DNA of 64,000 bases from Basfia succiniciproducens (GCF_011455875.1 NZ_CP015031.1:62001-126000), one strand, 5' to 3'; numbered from the stretch's first letter, positions 9,973 through 21,166 are shown. Notes: generated from the sequence alone by a model not told the origin. Numbers and translations: made by a program.

Positions 9973-10743
9973 ATGAGCAGCGTTGAAGAGTCTCAACCCT
10001 TAATTACCCATTTAGTTGAATTACGTAATCGTTTATTACGTTCAATTATGTTCGTATTAATTGTATTTTGCGGTTTAGTTTATTTTTCAAACGATATTTA
10101 TCATTTAATCGCTACGCCTTTATTAGAACAAATGCCGCAAGGCTCCACAATGATTGCAACCAATGTTGCCGCGCCCTTTTTTACCCCAATCAAATTAACC
10201 GGTATTGCCGCCGTATTTTTGTCGGTGCCTTATATTTTGTATCAGGTTTGGGCGTTTGTGGCGCCGGCTTTGTATCAACATGAAAAACGGTTGATTTATC
10301 CGTTATTGTTTTCCAGCACCGTGCTGTTTTATACGGGCGTTGCCTTTGCTTATTATGTTGTATTTCCAATCGTATTTGGTTTTTTAACAAAAACCGCACC
10401 GGACGGCGTTGCCATCGCAACGGATATCAGCAGCTATCTTGATTTTGTTCTGACGTTATTTTTAGCTTTCGGTATTTGTTTTGAAGTGCCGGTCGCCATT
10501 ATTCTATTATGCTGGACAGGGGTGACAACGCCTGAAGATTTGAAAGAAAAACGCCCTTATATTATTGTGGCGGCTTTTATTATCGGTATGTTATTAACGC
10601 CGCCGGATATTTTTTCTCAAACATTGCTTGCCGTACCTATGTGTTTATTGTTTGAAATCGGGCTTTTATTTGCAAGATTCTATCGCCCGAAAGAGGATGA
10701 AACTGATAACGGCAGTTCGGAATTAACCAAACATAAAGAATAA
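9973..10743 (+). CDS. tatC: Sec-independent translocase subunit TatC
   Basis: TatC is the six-helix core of the twin-arginine translocase that recognises the RR motif. Visible family marks: [16 protein letters not shown] near the N-terminus, [17 protein letters not shown] in the first periplasmic/loop region, FGICFEVPV and [17 protein letters not shown] toward the end. 256 residues, normal length. It closes the tat operon; hemB begins 74 nt later without a clear terminator between. Confidence 0.96.
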   Translation: MSSVEESQPLITHLVELRNRLLRSIMFVLIVFCGLVYFSNDIYHLIATPLLEQMPQGSTMIATNVAAPFFTPIKLTGIAAVFLSVPYILYQVWAFVAPALYQHEKRLIYPLLFSSTVLFYTGVAFAYYVVFPIVFGFLTKTAPDGVAIATDISSYLDFVLTLFLAFGICFEVPVAIILLCWTGVTTPEDLKEKRPYIIVAAFIIGMLLTPPDIFSQTLLAVPMCLLFEIGLLFARFYRPKEDETDNGSSELTKHKE

Positions 10744-10757
10744 TCTCCATTCATTAG

Positions 10758-11840
<1,083 letters not shown>

Positions 11841-11891
11841 TTCCATTACCATTAAATGGAATAGAGCGGACTATGCCGTTTATTAATTTAT

Positions 11892-11932
11892 AAAAGTGCG
11901 GTCAAAAATTTTGAATTTTTCACCGCACTTTT
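11892..11932 (+). terminator. hemB terminator built from paired uptake signals
   Basis: AAAAGTGCGGT (11892-11902) and ACCGCACTTTT (11922-11932) are perfectly inverted, the A/T-rich interior (AAAAATT / AATTTTT) extends the stem, and a T-tract follows. Confidence 0.85.
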
Positions 11933-11974
11933 TGTTTGTTATGCTCATAAAGTAAAACAGACGAATTTTAAAGA

Positions 11975-12004
11975 AAAAAGCATCTCAAACTCAAGATGCT
12001 TTTT
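11975..12004 (-). terminator. oapB terminator
   Basis: AAAAGCATCT / AGATGCTTTT with an 8-nt loop, 11 nt beyond the oapB stop. The A-run on the plus strand gives a U-tract for minus-strand transcription; it could also back up hemB. Confidence 0.8.
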
Positions 12005-12014
12005 AAATGACTAA

Positions 12015-12458
12015 TTATTTATTAGTATCTTTTTCTAAGGCTTCTAACGGAGAAGCTTTTTGTATAATACATTGTTCCGCCAATACCTTGCCGACGCTGG
12101 TGGTCAGCATATTGGCATCGCCGCGTTCGAACCAATGCCAGTGAATATTGGTGTAGCTATTACCGCTTTCAGAGACCGTTGAAGTTAGCTTTTGTGTCAC
12201 ATTATTGAAAGTCAGGTTAATAACCGAACCTGATTTTTGGCGTTTTTTGCTCTTATTACCCGTATTAATATTACGAACTATTCTTACTTCCTTGTCATCC
12301 TTACAACGATATAATGTTGCCGTCCCTTTTTGTGTGGTTTTATCCATTACCGCCGTTTTTACCGCCGGTTTGGCTGTAGAAGGCAATGGAAGAACAGAAA
12401 CCGAATTGCTACAAGCGGTCATCAGTAACATTGTGGAAAGTAAGAGTAGCGTTTTCAA
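12015..12458 (-). CDS. oapB: opacity-associated lipoprotein OapB-like
   Basis: 147-residue lipoprotein: hydrophobic N-terminus and lipobox LMTAC (Cys16). The mature part has a small beta-rich domain with two cysteines (LYRCKDDKEVRI, LAEQCII) recalling lysozyme-inhibitor (MliC-like) folds. In Haemophilus the gene after oapA is oapB, linked to colony opacity and colonisation; the order here is the same and the start is 12 nt after the oapA stop. Name by position and general likeness; the biochemical role is not known to me. Confidence 0.7.
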   Translation of the reverse strand: MKTLLLLSTMLLMTACSNSVSVLPLPSTAKPAVKTAVMDKTTQKGTATLYRCKDDKEVRIVRNINTGNKSKKRQKSGSVINLTFNNVTQKLTSTVSESGNSYTNIHWHWFERGDANMLTTSVGKVLAEQCIIQKASPLEALEKDTNK

Positions 12459-12470
12459 AATGTGGCTCCG

Positions 12471-13739
12471 TTATTTACTGTATTGGTATGTCCCGTCAGC
12501 CTGGCGAGTAAAGGTTGCGCCGTTTGCCAACCGCATGGTTTTAACACGGCCTTGCGCATTTAAAGAAACCTGTACTTTATCACCCGGTTTGAAGTTGCTT
12601 AACGCACCGCCGGCACCGTTTGCTTTAGTCATTGCATTTACGTCGGAAATATTCAGATTGTTGTCACGGAATACTTGCATTAATGATGTTCCTTGCGGAA
12701 TGACCAATGTTTTTGAAGCACTGCCGGCAGCGGAAACCGTAGCCGGTTTTGCGTCGGTGACGGATGGTTTTTTCGGCGCCGGTTTAACCGGTTTGTTTTC
12801 TGCCACGCTTACCTTTTCAGTGGCTTTGGTTTTTTCTGCCGGTTTAGCTTTAACCTGTTCAACGGCTCTTGGTTTTTCCGTTGCTTTAGGCGTGTCGACA
12901 GCCTTAACTTTTTCTATCGGTTTTGCTTGTTCTGCAACCTTTGTTGTATCCGTAGTTTCAGCTTTCGCCGCTTCCGTAGCGACGGATTCGGATTGTAGGT
13001 TTGGTGTTGTCGGCGCAGGCGCTGATAAGGCGTTTTCCGCCGTTGCATTTGCCTGTTCGACAGCTTCGGTTGTCGGCGCCGTATTGTTTACATCAACATT
13101 TTCAATTGCTTGACTTTGATCCAGCGGCTGGAATTCGATCGGTAAATTTTTGTTATTATCCGTTTGAAAATCTTCTACCGTATCGGAACTCGGTTTTAAC
13201 CAAAGTAATGCGAGTAATAAAATGACGACACAAATTAATGCGATCGCTAAACGGCGATGTTTTCTTGGTAATTTTTGCATTACCGCCCAATCTTCAGGTT
13301 TTTTCATCTTGCTTTTAACCTCGGTATCTGTTGTATCTTTTGATGAAGTTTCCACTTGAGGTTCCGCTTGAACATCTTGAGCGTTAAAGGATTCCGCAGA
13401 AGTATTAATATCCGAATTCATATTTTCAATGGACGCGCTGGTTGCACTTGTGGCTGTTGCGCTAACGGTTTTCACCTTTTCTGCGATAGTGCTTTCCGTA
13501 GTATTTTCAATTTTTGCATTATCTGCGGATTCGCCGAAAGTCGGTTCTTTGCGCACAGCGAAATGATTGGGTTCCACCGCTTCTTTTTTGGCAAAAATGC
13601 TTTTTGCTTTGTTAAATAATGACGGTTCCGGCTTTACCACTTTTTTCGGCGTGATGGGTTCAACTTGATTAAAACCTAAATCCAACTCATTTTGTGACGG
13701 TTTTTCTGAAGATGGATTATTTTCGGGCGTTCTTTCCAC
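12471..13739 (-). CDS. oapA: opacity-associated protein OapA, cell-envelope LysM-like protein
   Basis: Bitopic envelope protein. With the GTG start at 13739 (GAGG 6 nt upstream) it has 422 residues: an acidic cytoplasmic region, one membrane helix at about 163-182 (LAIALICVVILLLALLW) preceded by KHRR, a long low-complexity Ala/Lys/Thr/Pro-rich spacer with repeated VEKxKAxE-like units, and a C-terminal OapA/LysM-like domain (about the last 80 residues: LVIPQGTSLMQVFRDNNL, FKPGDKVQVSL), which in relatives such as E. coli YtfB binds glycan. A longer frame reaches 13892 but lacks a ribosome site and includes an uptake signal. oapB follows in an operon. Confidence 0.82.
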   Translation of the reverse strand: MERTPENNPSSEKPSQNELDLGFNQVEPITPKKVVKPEPSLFNKAKSIFAKKEAVEPNHFAVRKEPTFGESADNAKIENTTESTIAEKVKTVSATATSATSASIENMNSDINTSAESFNAQDVQAEPQVETSSKDTTDTEVKSKMKKPEDWAVMQKLPRKHRRLAIALICVVILLLALLWLKPSSDTVEDFQTDNNKNLPIEFQPLDQSQAIENVDVNNTAPTTEAVEQANATAENALSAPAPTTPNLQSESVATEAAKAETTDTTKVAEQAKPIEKVKAVDTPKATEKPRAVEQVKAKPAEKTKATEKVSVAENKPVKPAPKKPSVTDAKPATVSAAGSASKTLVIPQGTSLMQVFRDNNLNISDVNAMTKANGAGGALSNFKPGDKVQVSLNAQGRVKTMRLANGATFTRQADGTYQYSK

Positions 13740-13962
13740 GATATACCTCAATGCTAAACTTATTGTAACTGTTGCACAGGAAAGTGCGGTCACAAAAATC
13801 AATATTTTTGTGTGTCGGTTATCCGACAAAACTTTCAGGATTATATCCTTGCTTGTTTTATTACCAAAATCAATTGGAATTATAAATGGCAAAAAACCTC
13901 TCTATTTTATAGGAAGTTTGAGCCTTTGCCTAGGATAAAAACAATTCTTATCCCGTTTAAAA

Positions 13963-14973
13963 TTAACCGCCGTAAAGGGTCTTATTCGGTTCGTGAGCGA
14001 TTTCCCGCGCCAGTTTAGGCACTAAATAACCCGAAGTCAGGCTTTGTAGTTCCCGGTAAATTTCAACGGCTCTTTGATCCGGAACATAAAAATGGCTCGC
14101 GCCTTCAACTTTATCCAGCAAATGCAGGTAATAAGGTAAAATACCGGTCCGGAATAATTTATCCGATAAGTTTTTCAGGGTTTGTGCGTTGTCGTTAATA
14201 TTTTTTAGCAGTACGGATTGATTTAACAGTACTACGCCGGCATTTTTTAATTTATTTAATGCCCGTGTTAATTGTTCGTCAATTTCATTGCCGTGATTGA
14301 TATGGGTTACCAGCACCGTATTGAGGCGGCTTTCCGTAAGAATTTTGCAGAACGCACCGGTAATGCGTTGCGGAATAACCACGGGCAATCTGGTATGAAT
14401 ACGCAAGCGTTGTAAATGCGGTATCTTTTCCAGTTTTTTTATTAACCAATCCAATTCGTGATCTTTTGCCATAAGCGGATCTCCGCCGGAAAAAATCACT
14501 TCTTCAATTTGCGGGTTTGCCGAGATATAATCCAACGCTTTTTGCCAGTTGGTTTTATTGCCCTGATTGTCGGCATAGGGAAAATGACGGCGGAAACAAT
14601 AACGGCAGTTAATGGCGCAACCGCCTTTTACCATGAGTAATAAACGGTTTTTATATTTGTGCAGAATATTCGGTGCGACGACTTGTTGTTCTTCAAGAGG
14701 ATCTTTTGAAAAACCGTCTACAGTTAGAAATTCGTCGGCAGAGCTCATCGCTTGCAGAAATAAAGGATCCTGTGCATTACCGGCTTCCATTTTTCGTACA
14801 AAGGGCAATGGTACGCGCATGGCGAATAATTTGCGCGCATGAATATCTTTTTCAAATTTATCAATAGGTAAGGAGAGAGTTTTCAGTAAAACTTCCGGAT
14901 CGGAAATGGAATTTGCAAGAATTTCTAACCAATTCTCTTCTCTAACTGGGTTATTTTGAGTTAAAATACGCAC
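13963..14973 (-). CDS. epmB: EF-P (R)-beta-lysylation enzyme EpmB, lysine 2,3-aminomutase family
   Basis: Radical-SAM enzyme that turns L-alpha-lysine into R-beta-lysine, which EpmA then attaches to Lys34 of EF-P. The radical-SAM motif GGCAINCRYCF gives C119, C123 and C126, and PLP- and lysine-binding segments (FSGGDPL, RIHTRLPVVIP, PYYLHLLDKVEGASHF) are present. 336 residues, the short EpmB form rather than a catabolic aminomutase. It is divergent from efp with only 35 bp between starts, a conserved pairing that supports the role. Confidence 0.94.
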   Translation of the reverse strand: MRILTQNNPVREENWLEILANSISDPEVLLKTLSLPIDKFEKDIHARKLFAMRVPLPFVRKMEAGNAQDPLFLQAMSSADEFLTVDGFSKDPLEEQQVVAPNILHKYKNRLLLMVKGGCAINCRYCFRRHFPYADNQGNKTNWQKALDYISANPQIEEVIFSGGDPLMAKDHELDWLIKKLEKIPHLQRLRIHTRLPVVIPQRITGAFCKILTESRLNTVLVTHINHGNEIDEQLTRALNKLKNAGVVLLNQSVLLKNINDNAQTLKNLSDKLFRTGILPYYLHLLDKVEGASHFYVPDQRAVEIYRELQSLTSGYLVPKLAREIAHEPNKTLYGG

Positions 14974-15008
14974 TTTAAAAAAACAGCTCTATTAAATTGA
15001 GGATAATA

Positions 15009-15575
15009 ATGGCTACATATACTACCAGTGATTTCAAACCAGGTCTAAAATTTATGCAAGACGGCGAACCTTGCGTGATCGTTGAAAATGAATTTGTAAA
15101 ACCGGGTAAAGGTCAAGCTTTTACGCGCACCCGTATTCGTAAATTAATTTCAGGTAAAGTATTAGATGTGAACTTTAAATCCGGTACTTCTGTTGAAGCG
15201 GCAGACGTGATGGATTTAAACTTAAACTATTCATACAAAGATGAAGATTTCTGGTATTTTATGCACCCGGAAACATTTGAGCAATATTCCGCCGATTCAA
15301 AAGCGGTAGGCGATGCGGAAAAATGGTTGTTAGATCAAGCCGAATGTATCATCACATTATGGAACGGTTCGCCGATTTCGGTTACTCCGCCTAACTTTGT
15401 CGAATTAGAAGTTGTGGATACGGATCCGGGCTTAAAAGGCGATACTGCGGGTACCGGCGGTAAACCTGCGACGTTAAGCACCGGCGCAGTAGTTAAAGTG
15501 CCTTTATTTATTCAAATCGGCGAAGTAATTAAAGTGGATACTCGCTCAGGCGAATATGTTTCTCGCGTAAAATAA
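15009..15575 (+). CDS. efp: elongation factor P
   Basis: EF-P relieves ribosome stalling at polyproline stretches. Start at the ATG at 15009 ([10 protein letters not shown]) behind GAGG; this gives 188 residues, identical in length to E. coli EF-P, while an upstream TTG would add four residues. The modified lysine is in KPGKGQAF (Lys34), the target of EpmA/EpmB, and epmB is the divergent neighbour. Three beta-barrel domains are expected; the C-terminus GEYVSRVK is typical. Confidence 0.97.
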   Translation: MATYTTSDFKPGLKFMQDGEPCVIVENEFVKPGKGQAFTRTRIRKLISGKVLDVNFKSGTSVEAADVMDLNLNYSYKDEDFWYFMHPETFEQYSADSKAVGDAEKWLLDQAECIITLWNGSPISVTPPNFVELEVVDTDPGLKGDTAGTGGKPATLSTGAVVKVPLFIQIGEVIKVDTRSGEYVSRVK

Positions 15576-15590
15576 TTCAGCTTATTACGA

Positions 15591-15620
15591 ACAAAAAGCC
15601 GGTTATTGCCGGCTTTTTGT
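15591..15620. terminator. bidirectional terminator between efp and lpxH
   Basis: 12-bp stem ACAAAAAGCCGG / CCGGCTTTTTGT with loop TTATTG, flanked by A and T runs, between the converging efp and lpxH ends. Confidence 0.9.
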
Positions 15621-15622
15621 AT

Positions 15623-16345
15623 TTATCGCGCCGTTTGCGGCAGGAAATAGGTTTCTTGTTCGCTCACTTCCAGAATAGAGGCGTAGTCATCATGCCAGTC
15701 GCCTAATACGATTCGCTTAAAGTGCGGTGGAATTTGATGAATATTTTGTCGGTGCGTATGTCCGTGAATCATTTGCCGCACCTTGAAACGTTCAAAAATC
15801 TGACACACAAATTCTCCGTTAACATCCATAATTTCCGCAGATTTCATTTTTTTATCATGCCGGCTTTGTCTGCGAATTTTATCGGCAATTTTTATGCGCA
15901 CTTTTAACGGTAACAATAAAAACAGCCGTTGTCGCCATTTTTGATGTACTTTTCGGCGAAAAGTCTGATAATTCACATCATCGGTGCAAAGCGTATCGCC
16001 GTGGCAGATTAATGTATCCGTACCGTATAAATTTACTATTTTGTAATCAGGTAATAGCTGTAAACCGCAGGATTCGGCAAATTTTTCGCCCAGTAAAAAA
16101 TCCCGATTGCCATGAATAAAATAACAAGGAATGTTTTTTTCGGTCAGTTGCTTAATTTGTGCCTGAACCCTGCTTATTAACGGTGATTTTTCATCGTCAC
16201 CGACCCAAAAATCGAACAAATCGCCAAGGATATAAACCGCTTGTGCCTGAGGAGCAATATTGTGCATAAAATGCTCAAAAAGTGCGGTCAATTTCGGGCG
16301 ATTTTCGCGGAGATGAAGATCAGAGATAAAATAGGTTTTTTTCAT
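15623..16345 (-). CDS. lpxH: UDP-2,3-diacylglucosamine hydrolase LpxH
   Basis: Peripheral membrane pyrophosphatase of lipid A synthesis: splits UDP-2,3-diacylglucosamine into lipid X and UMP. The calcineurin-like metallophosphoesterase motifs are all visible: [33 protein letters not shown] and HGHTHR. 240 residues, as in E. coli. Two uptake signals (15720 and 16280) lie inside the coding region. The protein implies lipid A-bearing outer membrane as expected. Confidence 0.95.
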   Translation of the reverse strand: MKKTYFISDLHLRENRPKLTALFEHFMHNIAPQAQAVYILGDLFDFWVGDDEKSPLISRVQAQIKQLTEKNIPCYFIHGNRDFLLGEKFAESCGLQLLPDYKIVNLYGTDTLICHGDTLCTDDVNYQTFRRKVHQKWRQRLFLLLPLKVRIKIADKIRRQSRHDKKMKSAEIMDVNGEFVCQIFERFKVRQMIHGHTHRQNIHQIPPHFKRIVLGDWHDDYASILEVSEQETYFLPQTAR

Positions 16346-16466
16346 GTTATTTGAATTTTTTAAGTTAGTGATTTTTTTGCCAAACAGTCGAATTTTTATT
16401 GGGATTTTCTACACTTAATTAGCTAATTTCGCTATACTTTAGCAAATTTTTTTAAGGTATTAAATT

Positions 16467-17192
16467 ATGTTGAAATTAATTCGAATTATTCTTGTGGCTA
16501 TCTGTTGCGTTTTAATTTGCGTATTAGGCACGATTTTCTCTTTAATCCGTTTTAGACACCCGAGTAATGTAGGCGTAATGGCGCGTTGGTTCGGGCGTTT
16601 ATACCCTTTGTTCGGTTTGCGGGTCGAACATCGTTTCCCGGATAATGTGGATCAGAATGTGCCGGCAATTTATATCGGTAACCATCAAAATAATTACGAT
16701 ATGGTGACGATTTCCTACATGGTACGCCCGCGTACGGTAAGTGTGGGTAAGAAAAGCCTGATTTGGGTGCCGTTTTTCGGTATTTTATATTGGGCGACGG
16801 GGAATATTTTTCTGGATCGCGACAATAAAAATAAAGCTCATAACACAATGACGGAATTAGCGCGTCGAATTCAGCAGGATAATATTTCAATTTGGATGTT
16901 CCCCGAAGGTACTCGCAGCCGCGGTCGCGGTTTGTTGCCGTTTAAAACCGGCGCCTTTCATGCGGCGATTTCCGCCGGCGTGCCGATTATTCCGGTAGTT
17001 TGTTCGACAACCCATAAGAAAATTGATTTAAACCGTTGGAATAACGGCAAGGTAATTTGTGAAATTATGCAACCTATTGATACGCAAAGTTACAGCAAAG
17101 AAAATGTGCGCGAACTGGCGTCTCATTGCCATGATTTGATGAAAAAACGTATTGCGGAGCTGGATGCGGAAGTCGCCCAAGTAGGAAAGTAA
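16467..17192 (+). CDS. plsC: 1-acyl-sn-glycerol-3-phosphate acyltransferase
   Basis: Makes phosphatidic acid from lysophosphatidic acid at the inner membrane. Contains the acyltransferase motifs NHQNNYD (NHX4D), FLDRDN, FPEGTRSRGRG and IPVVCSTT (motif IV-like), after an N-terminal membrane helix. 241 residues, near the E. coli length. Followed after 6 nt by ftsP, the same plsC-sufI order as in E. coli, so the two are probably cotranscribed. A TATACT at 16433-16438 is a possible -10 element. Confidence 0.94.
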   Translation: MLKLIRIILVAICCVLICVLGTIFSLIRFRHPSNVGVMARWFGRLYPLFGLRVEHRFPDNVDQNVPAIYIGNHQNNYDMVTISYMVRPRTVSVGKKSLIWVPFFGILYWATGNIFLDRDNKNKAHNTMTELARRIQQDNISIWMFPEGTRSRGRGLLPFKTGAFHAAISAGVPIIPVVCSTTHKKIDLNRWNNGKVICEIMQPIDTQSYSKENVRELASHCHDLMKKRIAELDAEVAQVGK

Positions 17193-17198
17193 AAGTTT

Positions 17199-18602
17199 AT
17201 GGAAAATTATTCGCGCCGCCGACTTTTCAAAAAAACCCTGATTGCCACCGCACTTGTGGCGACGCCGGCGCCTTTGCTGGCGGCAAGTCGGCAACCGTTG
17301 GTTATTCCGCCGCTACTTGAAAGCCGTCGCGGTCGTCCCGTTATTTTGAGTACGGAAAGTACGCAAACGGCGCTGATTGACGGTAAATTAGTGGAAGTGT
17401 GGGGATTTAACGGACGTTATCTCGGCCCGACGGTGCGCGTCAAACAAGGCGATTTCGTTAAATTGAACTATCGTAACAATTTAACTCAATTAGTGGCGCT
17501 GAATATTCAGGGCTTGCAAACTTCCGGCGAGTTATTGGGAAGTATCGGACACAGTTTAAAACCCGGCGAAGGTTGGGCGCCTATTGTGCCGATTACGCAA
17601 TCCGCCGGTACTTGCTATTATCATTCCTGTACTTTGGCAAGTTCCGCTTATCAGAATTACCGCGGTTTGGTGGGGATGTGGATTATTGATGACGATGAAA
17701 GCCGTAAAGCGAATTTGCCGAATAAATACGGCGTGAACGATATTCCGTTGATTTTACAGGACCAGCGTATTAATAGCGCCGGCACTCAATTATTTCAGCA
17801 AAACGAACCGCACTTTTACGGCGAGCGCTTATTTGTTAACGGGCAGGAAGCGCCTTATCTCAATATTCCCCGGGGCTGGGTACGTTTGCGCATATTAAAT
17901 GCTTCGCTTTCCCGCGGCTACGATTTACGTATGGATGATGAGCGTGACGTTTTAATTATTGCGCAGGATCAGGGTTTTTTGCCGCAAAGTAAAACGGTGA
18001 AGCAATTTTTTGTCGGCCCGGGCGAGCGTGTTGAAATCCTGGTGGATCTCAATGAGGGTGAAAACGTTTCTCTTATTGTCGGCACAAAACGGGGATTACT
18101 GGACAAAGCAAAATTATTATTTAATTCCAACGGTGAGCTGGCGGATAACACGGTGCTGGAATTGCGTCCTGAAGGTTTGCTTTCCGTCTTTAACGGCAAG
18201 CCGAGTTTCCAATTCAGCGAAGCCGCCGTTTTACCGACACAAATTAAGCAGGAACGTTCATTCCATCTGGATGCTACGAACGGCATGATTAATCAAAAAC
18301 GTTTTGATCCCCGCCGTATTGACGTAAATGCAAAGCAAGGTTCGGTGGAACGCTGGACGATTAGCAGTTCAATACCGACGGGATTCCGCATTCAGGGCGC
18401 CCGTTTTGTGATCGAAAGTATCGACGATAAAGCCACGGATGCCGCCGAATTAGTGTGGAAAGATACGGTTTGGATAAACGGTAAAGTACGGATTTTAGTG
18501 AAATTCGATAATCTGTCATCAAACACACAACCCTTTATTTTCGGCAGTTCGGATTTAATGCAGGCGGATAAAGGTGCAATCGGATTGATTGTGGTGCAAT
18601 AA
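17199..18602 (+). CDS. ftsP: cell division protein FtsP (SufI), multicopper-oxidase fold
   Basis: Periplasmic protein that stabilises the divisome under stress. The N-terminus is a twin-arginine signal ([10 protein letters not shown] then a hydrophobic stretch ending PAPLLAA), so it should use the TatABC system encoded at 9.1-10.7 kb. Three cupredoxin domains are present, but the copper-binding histidine clusters of real oxidases are absent (for example [19 protein letters not shown]), as in E. coli SufI. 467 residues. Two uptake signals sit inside the gene at 17247 and 17807, the first within the signal peptide codons. Confidence 0.92.
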   Translation: MENYSRRRLFKKTLIATALVATPAPLLAASRQPLVIPPLLESRRGRPVILSTESTQTALIDGKLVEVWGFNGRYLGPTVRVKQGDFVKLNYRNNLTQLVALNIQGLQTSGELLGSIGHSLKPGEGWAPIVPITQSAGTCYYHSCTLASSAYQNYRGLVGMWIIDDDESRKANLPNKYGVNDIPLILQDQRINSAGTQLFQQNEPHFYGERLFVNGQEAPYLNIPRGWVRLRILNASLSRGYDLRMDDERDVLIIAQDQGFLPQSKTVKQFFVGPGERVEILVDLNEGENVSLIVGTKRGLLDKAKLLFNSNGELADNTVLELRPEGLLSVFNGKPSFQFSEAAVLPTQIKQERSFHLDATNGMINQKRFDPRRIDVNAKQGSVERWTISSSIPTGFRIQGARFVIESIDDKATDAAELVWKDTVWINGKVRILVKFDNLSSNTQPFIFGSSDLMQADKGAIGLIVVQ

Positions 18603-18624
18603 TTTCTTTAGATTCAGTGGATAC

Positions 18625-18661
18625 AACACCATCTAAGCATCTGGTTTAGATGGTGTTTTTT
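18625..18661. terminator. terminator after ftsP
   Basis: 12-bp stem AACACCATCTAA / TTAGATGGTGTT with a 9-nt loop and a T-tract; lies between converging ftsP and the DUF554 gene. Confidence 0.88.
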
Positions 18662-18674
18662 ATGTAACTTTCCG

Positions 18675-19397
18675 TTAGCCCATCATCTGCAACCAGATTG
18701 CGGAGATCGGCATAATAATAAAGAGAGCGGGCAGCATATTAGCCACTTGGAAGTGTAAAATCCCGCAAATGCGAAAGCCCGTAGCCACCATTAACATACC
18801 GCCTGCGGCGGCAAAATCCGCGCGCATCTCGGGCGTGATTAAGGGGATAATTAACACGGCGCTATAAGCCAGCGCTATTTGTAAAACAGTCTGCGGAATT
18901 GCGGCGGTAGCAATAGTGGAACCCAGTGTCGTGCCAAAGATTATGGCGGTAAAGAAATCCAGAAACGCTTTAACAATAAGAATACTTGAATCGCCGGTCA
19001 ATCCCTCGTTCATTGAACCGAAAATCCCTGTTCCGCTAAAGGAAAATAAAATTACGATACCGACGAATTTTTGCAGGAATTCTTCATGGGATACACCTTT
19101 TTTTTGATTATTCGGTAAGATTTTTTCAACAATGGTTTTGGTTTTTGAGGCTAATTTATTAATACCTTGTTCCAATAGAATTAATTCGCCTAATATGGTA
19201 CCCAATAGCAAGGCAAGGATCATCGCCGGCATTTGAGCGACTTTGGCTATCATAACGATGCCCATACACATGGAACAAAGCCCGAATAGCATGGTAAGAT
19301 TGGTTCGAAGACGTTCCGGCACTCGACCGCCGAGAGCGGCACCGATAAGCCCGCCGAAAACAATGGCGCCGGCATTAATAAATGGTCCGATAATCAT
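18675..19397 (-). CDS. DUF554 family membrane protein
   Basis: 240-residue integral membrane protein with about seven hydrophobic segments. It starts MIIGPFINAGAIVFGGLIGAALG and carries the G/P-rich and FFTAIIFGTTLGS segments of the DUF554 family (YqgA/YdfK-like, proposed transporters). No enzymatic motifs and no functional partner nearby; the function is unknown to me. It stands alone on the minus strand, with the tonB terminator upstream of it. Confidence 0.8.
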   Translation of the reverse strand: MIIGPFINAGAIVFGGLIGAALGGRVPERLRTNLTMLFGLCSMCMGIVMIAKVAQMPAMILALLLGTILGELILLEQGINKLASKTKTIVEKILPNNQKKGVSHEEFLQKFVGIVILFSFSGTGIFGSMNEGLTGDSSILIVKAFLDFFTAIIFGTTLGSTIATAAIPQTVLQIALAYSAVLIIPLITPEMRADFAAAGGMLMVATGFRICGILHFQVANMLPALFIIMPISAIWLQMMG

Positions 19398-19437
19398 GAA
19401 AATTCCTTAAGATTTATTATTTTGAAAGGAAAGAAGA

Positions 19438-19480
19438 AAAAAGTGCGGTTAAAAATTTTGATTTTTTAACCGCACTTTTA
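19438..19480 (-). terminator. tonB terminator built from paired uptake signals
   Basis: AAAAAAGTGCGGTTAAAAA and TTTTTTAACCGCACTTTT are inverted around TTTTGA, 30-odd nt after the tonB stop, with T/A runs on both sides. Confidence 0.85.
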
Positions 19481-19512
19481 TTGTATTCCCATTTGAATGC
19501 TTGTGCAAATCG

Positions 19513-20262
19513 CTATCGGATTGTAAAGGCGATTGGTACGCTGATGGCATTTGCCATGCCTGCAGGTTTCTGGCCGATGGATTTTGCGTTTTTCACCGCT
19601 TCTAAAGCGGAATTATCCAAATCTTCGGTTCCGGAAGATTTAACCACACGGGCATTTGAAAGCGAACCGTCATTGCCGATATTAAAAGCAACAATTACAG
19701 TGCCTTGCTTACGCATCATTTTTGCACGTTGGGAATAACGTTTATGGCGTTCTATTTCCCGACGAAGGGCGATTTTATAAGCATCAACTTCAGATGAGCC
19801 GGTTCCTTGTCCCGCTAAATTCGGGTTATCGCTATTTATCGTATTGCTCAAGCCGGTTGCTTTTGAATTCGCATTGGCATTGGAAAGTACAATCTTATCC
19901 GCTTTTATCCCTTGTTGTACCGGCGGCGGTACTTTTTTGGCTTTTTCTTTCGGTTTTTCTCTCGGCTTTTCTTTCGGTTTTTCTTTCGGCTTCTCTTTAG
20001 GTTTTTCTTTTTTCAGAGTCGGGTCTTCAACCGCTTCTTTTTGTACGATTTCTTCTTTGGTTTGCGGTTCCGGTTCAGCGGTAGGCTGTGTTTCTTCAAC
20101 CATAGTCGCCATCATCATTTCCATTGAAATATTAGTGTCGATAATTTGTGCCGCCATGCCGTTTGCATTATCGTTTTCTTTAAAGGAAAAAAATAATGCG
20201 GCGACAATTCCCCCGTGAAACAGCAACGATCCGAGAAAGCCCGCAATGGAAGGTCTTCGCAT
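19513..20262 (-). CDS. tonB: energy transducer TonB
   Basis: Spans the periplasm to pass proton-motive energy from ExbB/ExbD to outer-membrane receptors. 249 residues: N-terminal membrane helix (GFLGSLLFHGGIVAALFF), a Glu/Pro/Lys-rich rigid spacer with a KEKP/REKP tetrapeptide repeated about seven times (around residues 80-110), and the C-terminal TonB domain (YSQRAKMMRKQGTVIVAF to SVPIAFTIR). Last gene of exbB-exbD-tonB, with 1-nt spacing to exbD. The repeated codons explain several long antisense frames. Confidence 0.95.
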   Translation of the reverse strand: MRRPSIAGFLGSLLFHGGIVAALFFSFKENDNANGMAAQIIDTNISMEMMMATMVEETQPTAEPEPQTKEEIVQKEAVEDPTLKKEKPKEKPKEKPKEKPREKPKEKAKKVPPPVQQGIKADKIVLSNANANSKATGLSNTINSDNPNLAGQGTGSSEVDAYKIALRREIERHKRYSQRAKMMRKQGTVIVAFNIGNDGSLSNARVVKSSGTEDLDNSALEAVKNAKSIGQKPAGMANAISVPIAFTIR

Positions 20263-20263
20263 A

Positions 20264-20650
20264 TTATTTGCCTTTTTCTTTCACGGTGACAATAGCGACG
20301 TTTTTAATGTCGTTTTTTGCCATTAAGTCAGTAATGGAAACAAAATCCTGAAAAGAAGATTTTGCATCGACTTTTAAAGTGACTTTTTGTTCTTTGTCCC
20401 AGCCGTTGATTTCCTGTTCTAATTCGGTTAGCTGAATCGGCTTGTCGTTAAAGTAAATTTCACCCTTTTCTGTGACAGTCAACAATTTAGCCAGATCATC
20501 CGCTTTGAAGGCCACAGTAGAGGAAGCTTTCGGTACGTTAACCTGAATTTTCCCTTGTGAAATAAAGGAAGCGGTGATCAGCACAATCGCCAACAGCACC
20601 AACATAATATCAATAAAGGGAATGATGTTGATTTCATCAAATTTTTTCAC
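20264..20650 (-). CDS. exbD: biopolymer transport protein ExbD
   Basis: Proton-channel partner of ExbB in the TonB motor. 128 residues with one N-terminal membrane helix containing the essential aspartate ([18 protein letters not shown]) and a periplasmic domain. Middle gene of the exbB-exbD-tonB operon; the stop and the tonB start are 1 nt apart. Confidence 0.95.
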   Translation of the reverse strand: MKKFDEINIIPFIDIMLVLLAIVLITASFISQGKIQVNVPKASSTVAFKADDLAKLLTVTEKGEIYFNDKPIQLTELEQEINGWDKEQKVTLKVDAKSSFQDFVSITDLMAKNDIKNVAIVTVKEKGK

Positions 20651-20651
20651 G

Positions 20652-21110
20652 TTACGCCCCTATATTTTTTTGGCTGTTTAGTGCTTTCCATTTTAAACGG
20701 TTAACTTCTACTTTGCGTCCTAATGCGCTGTAAAACACCATAGACGGAATGGCGACTAAAATCCCTACTGCCGTTGCTTTTAAGGCAAGTGACAAATGTA
20801 ACATAATGGCTGAAGCATCTATGTCGCCGCCGGAATTACCTAAATCATAGAAAGTAAGCAGGATGCCCACAACCGTACCCAGTAAACCGATGTAAGGGGC
20901 GTTGGCACCTATGGTGGAAATAATGGTCAGATGGCGGTTTAAATCAATATCTAAAGAATGGATATTACTGTAAGCATGGACTTTTACACGGCTTAGGAAG
21001 ATAAAACGCTCAATTACAAACCAAATCATAATAAAGCTCATTAAGCCTAATAATCCGAGAATAATATAGTCACTATAATTTTTTAAAAAATCGAATAATG
21101 CTGTTGTCAT
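20652..21110 (-). CDS. exbB: biopolymer transport protein ExbB
   Basis: Inner-membrane pentamer of the TonB motor. 152 residues, the short Haemophilus-type form (E. coli ExbB is about 244). Three membrane helices are visible, with the conserved [21 protein letters not shown] and [19 protein letters not shown] segments. First gene of the operon; a Fur-like site lies 57-71 bp upstream of its start, fitting iron control. Confidence 0.95.
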   Translation of the reverse strand: MTTALFDFLKNYSDYIILGLLGLMSFIMIWFVIERFIFLSRVKVHAYSNIHSLDIDLNRHLTIISTIGANAPYIGLLGTVVGILLTFYDLGNSGGDIDASAIMLHLSLALKATAVGILVAIPSMVFYSALGRKVEVNRLKWKALNSQKNIGA

Positions 21111-21166
21111 TGGGTAAACCTTGGTTAAGAAAGAAACGGACTTTGAATTAAGTCTCTAAATATAAT

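Noticed and set aside
12205-13113. 302-residue plus-strand frame opposite oapA/oapB
   Set aside because: It is a by-product of the low-complexity Ala/Thr/Lys-rich oapA spacer read on the other strand; no ribosome site or family features.
13740-13892. 51-residue N-terminal extension of oapA
   Set aside because: The GTG at 13739 has GAGG at 6 nt, while the extension has no ribosome site and contains an uptake signal and poor composition.
17199-18602. Active multicopper oxidase
   Set aside because: The copper-binding histidine clusters are absent; the Tat signal and plsC linkage fit FtsP/SufI.
19844-20218. Phe/Gly-rich frame opposite tonB
   Set aside because: Mirror of the repeated KEKP codons of tonB.
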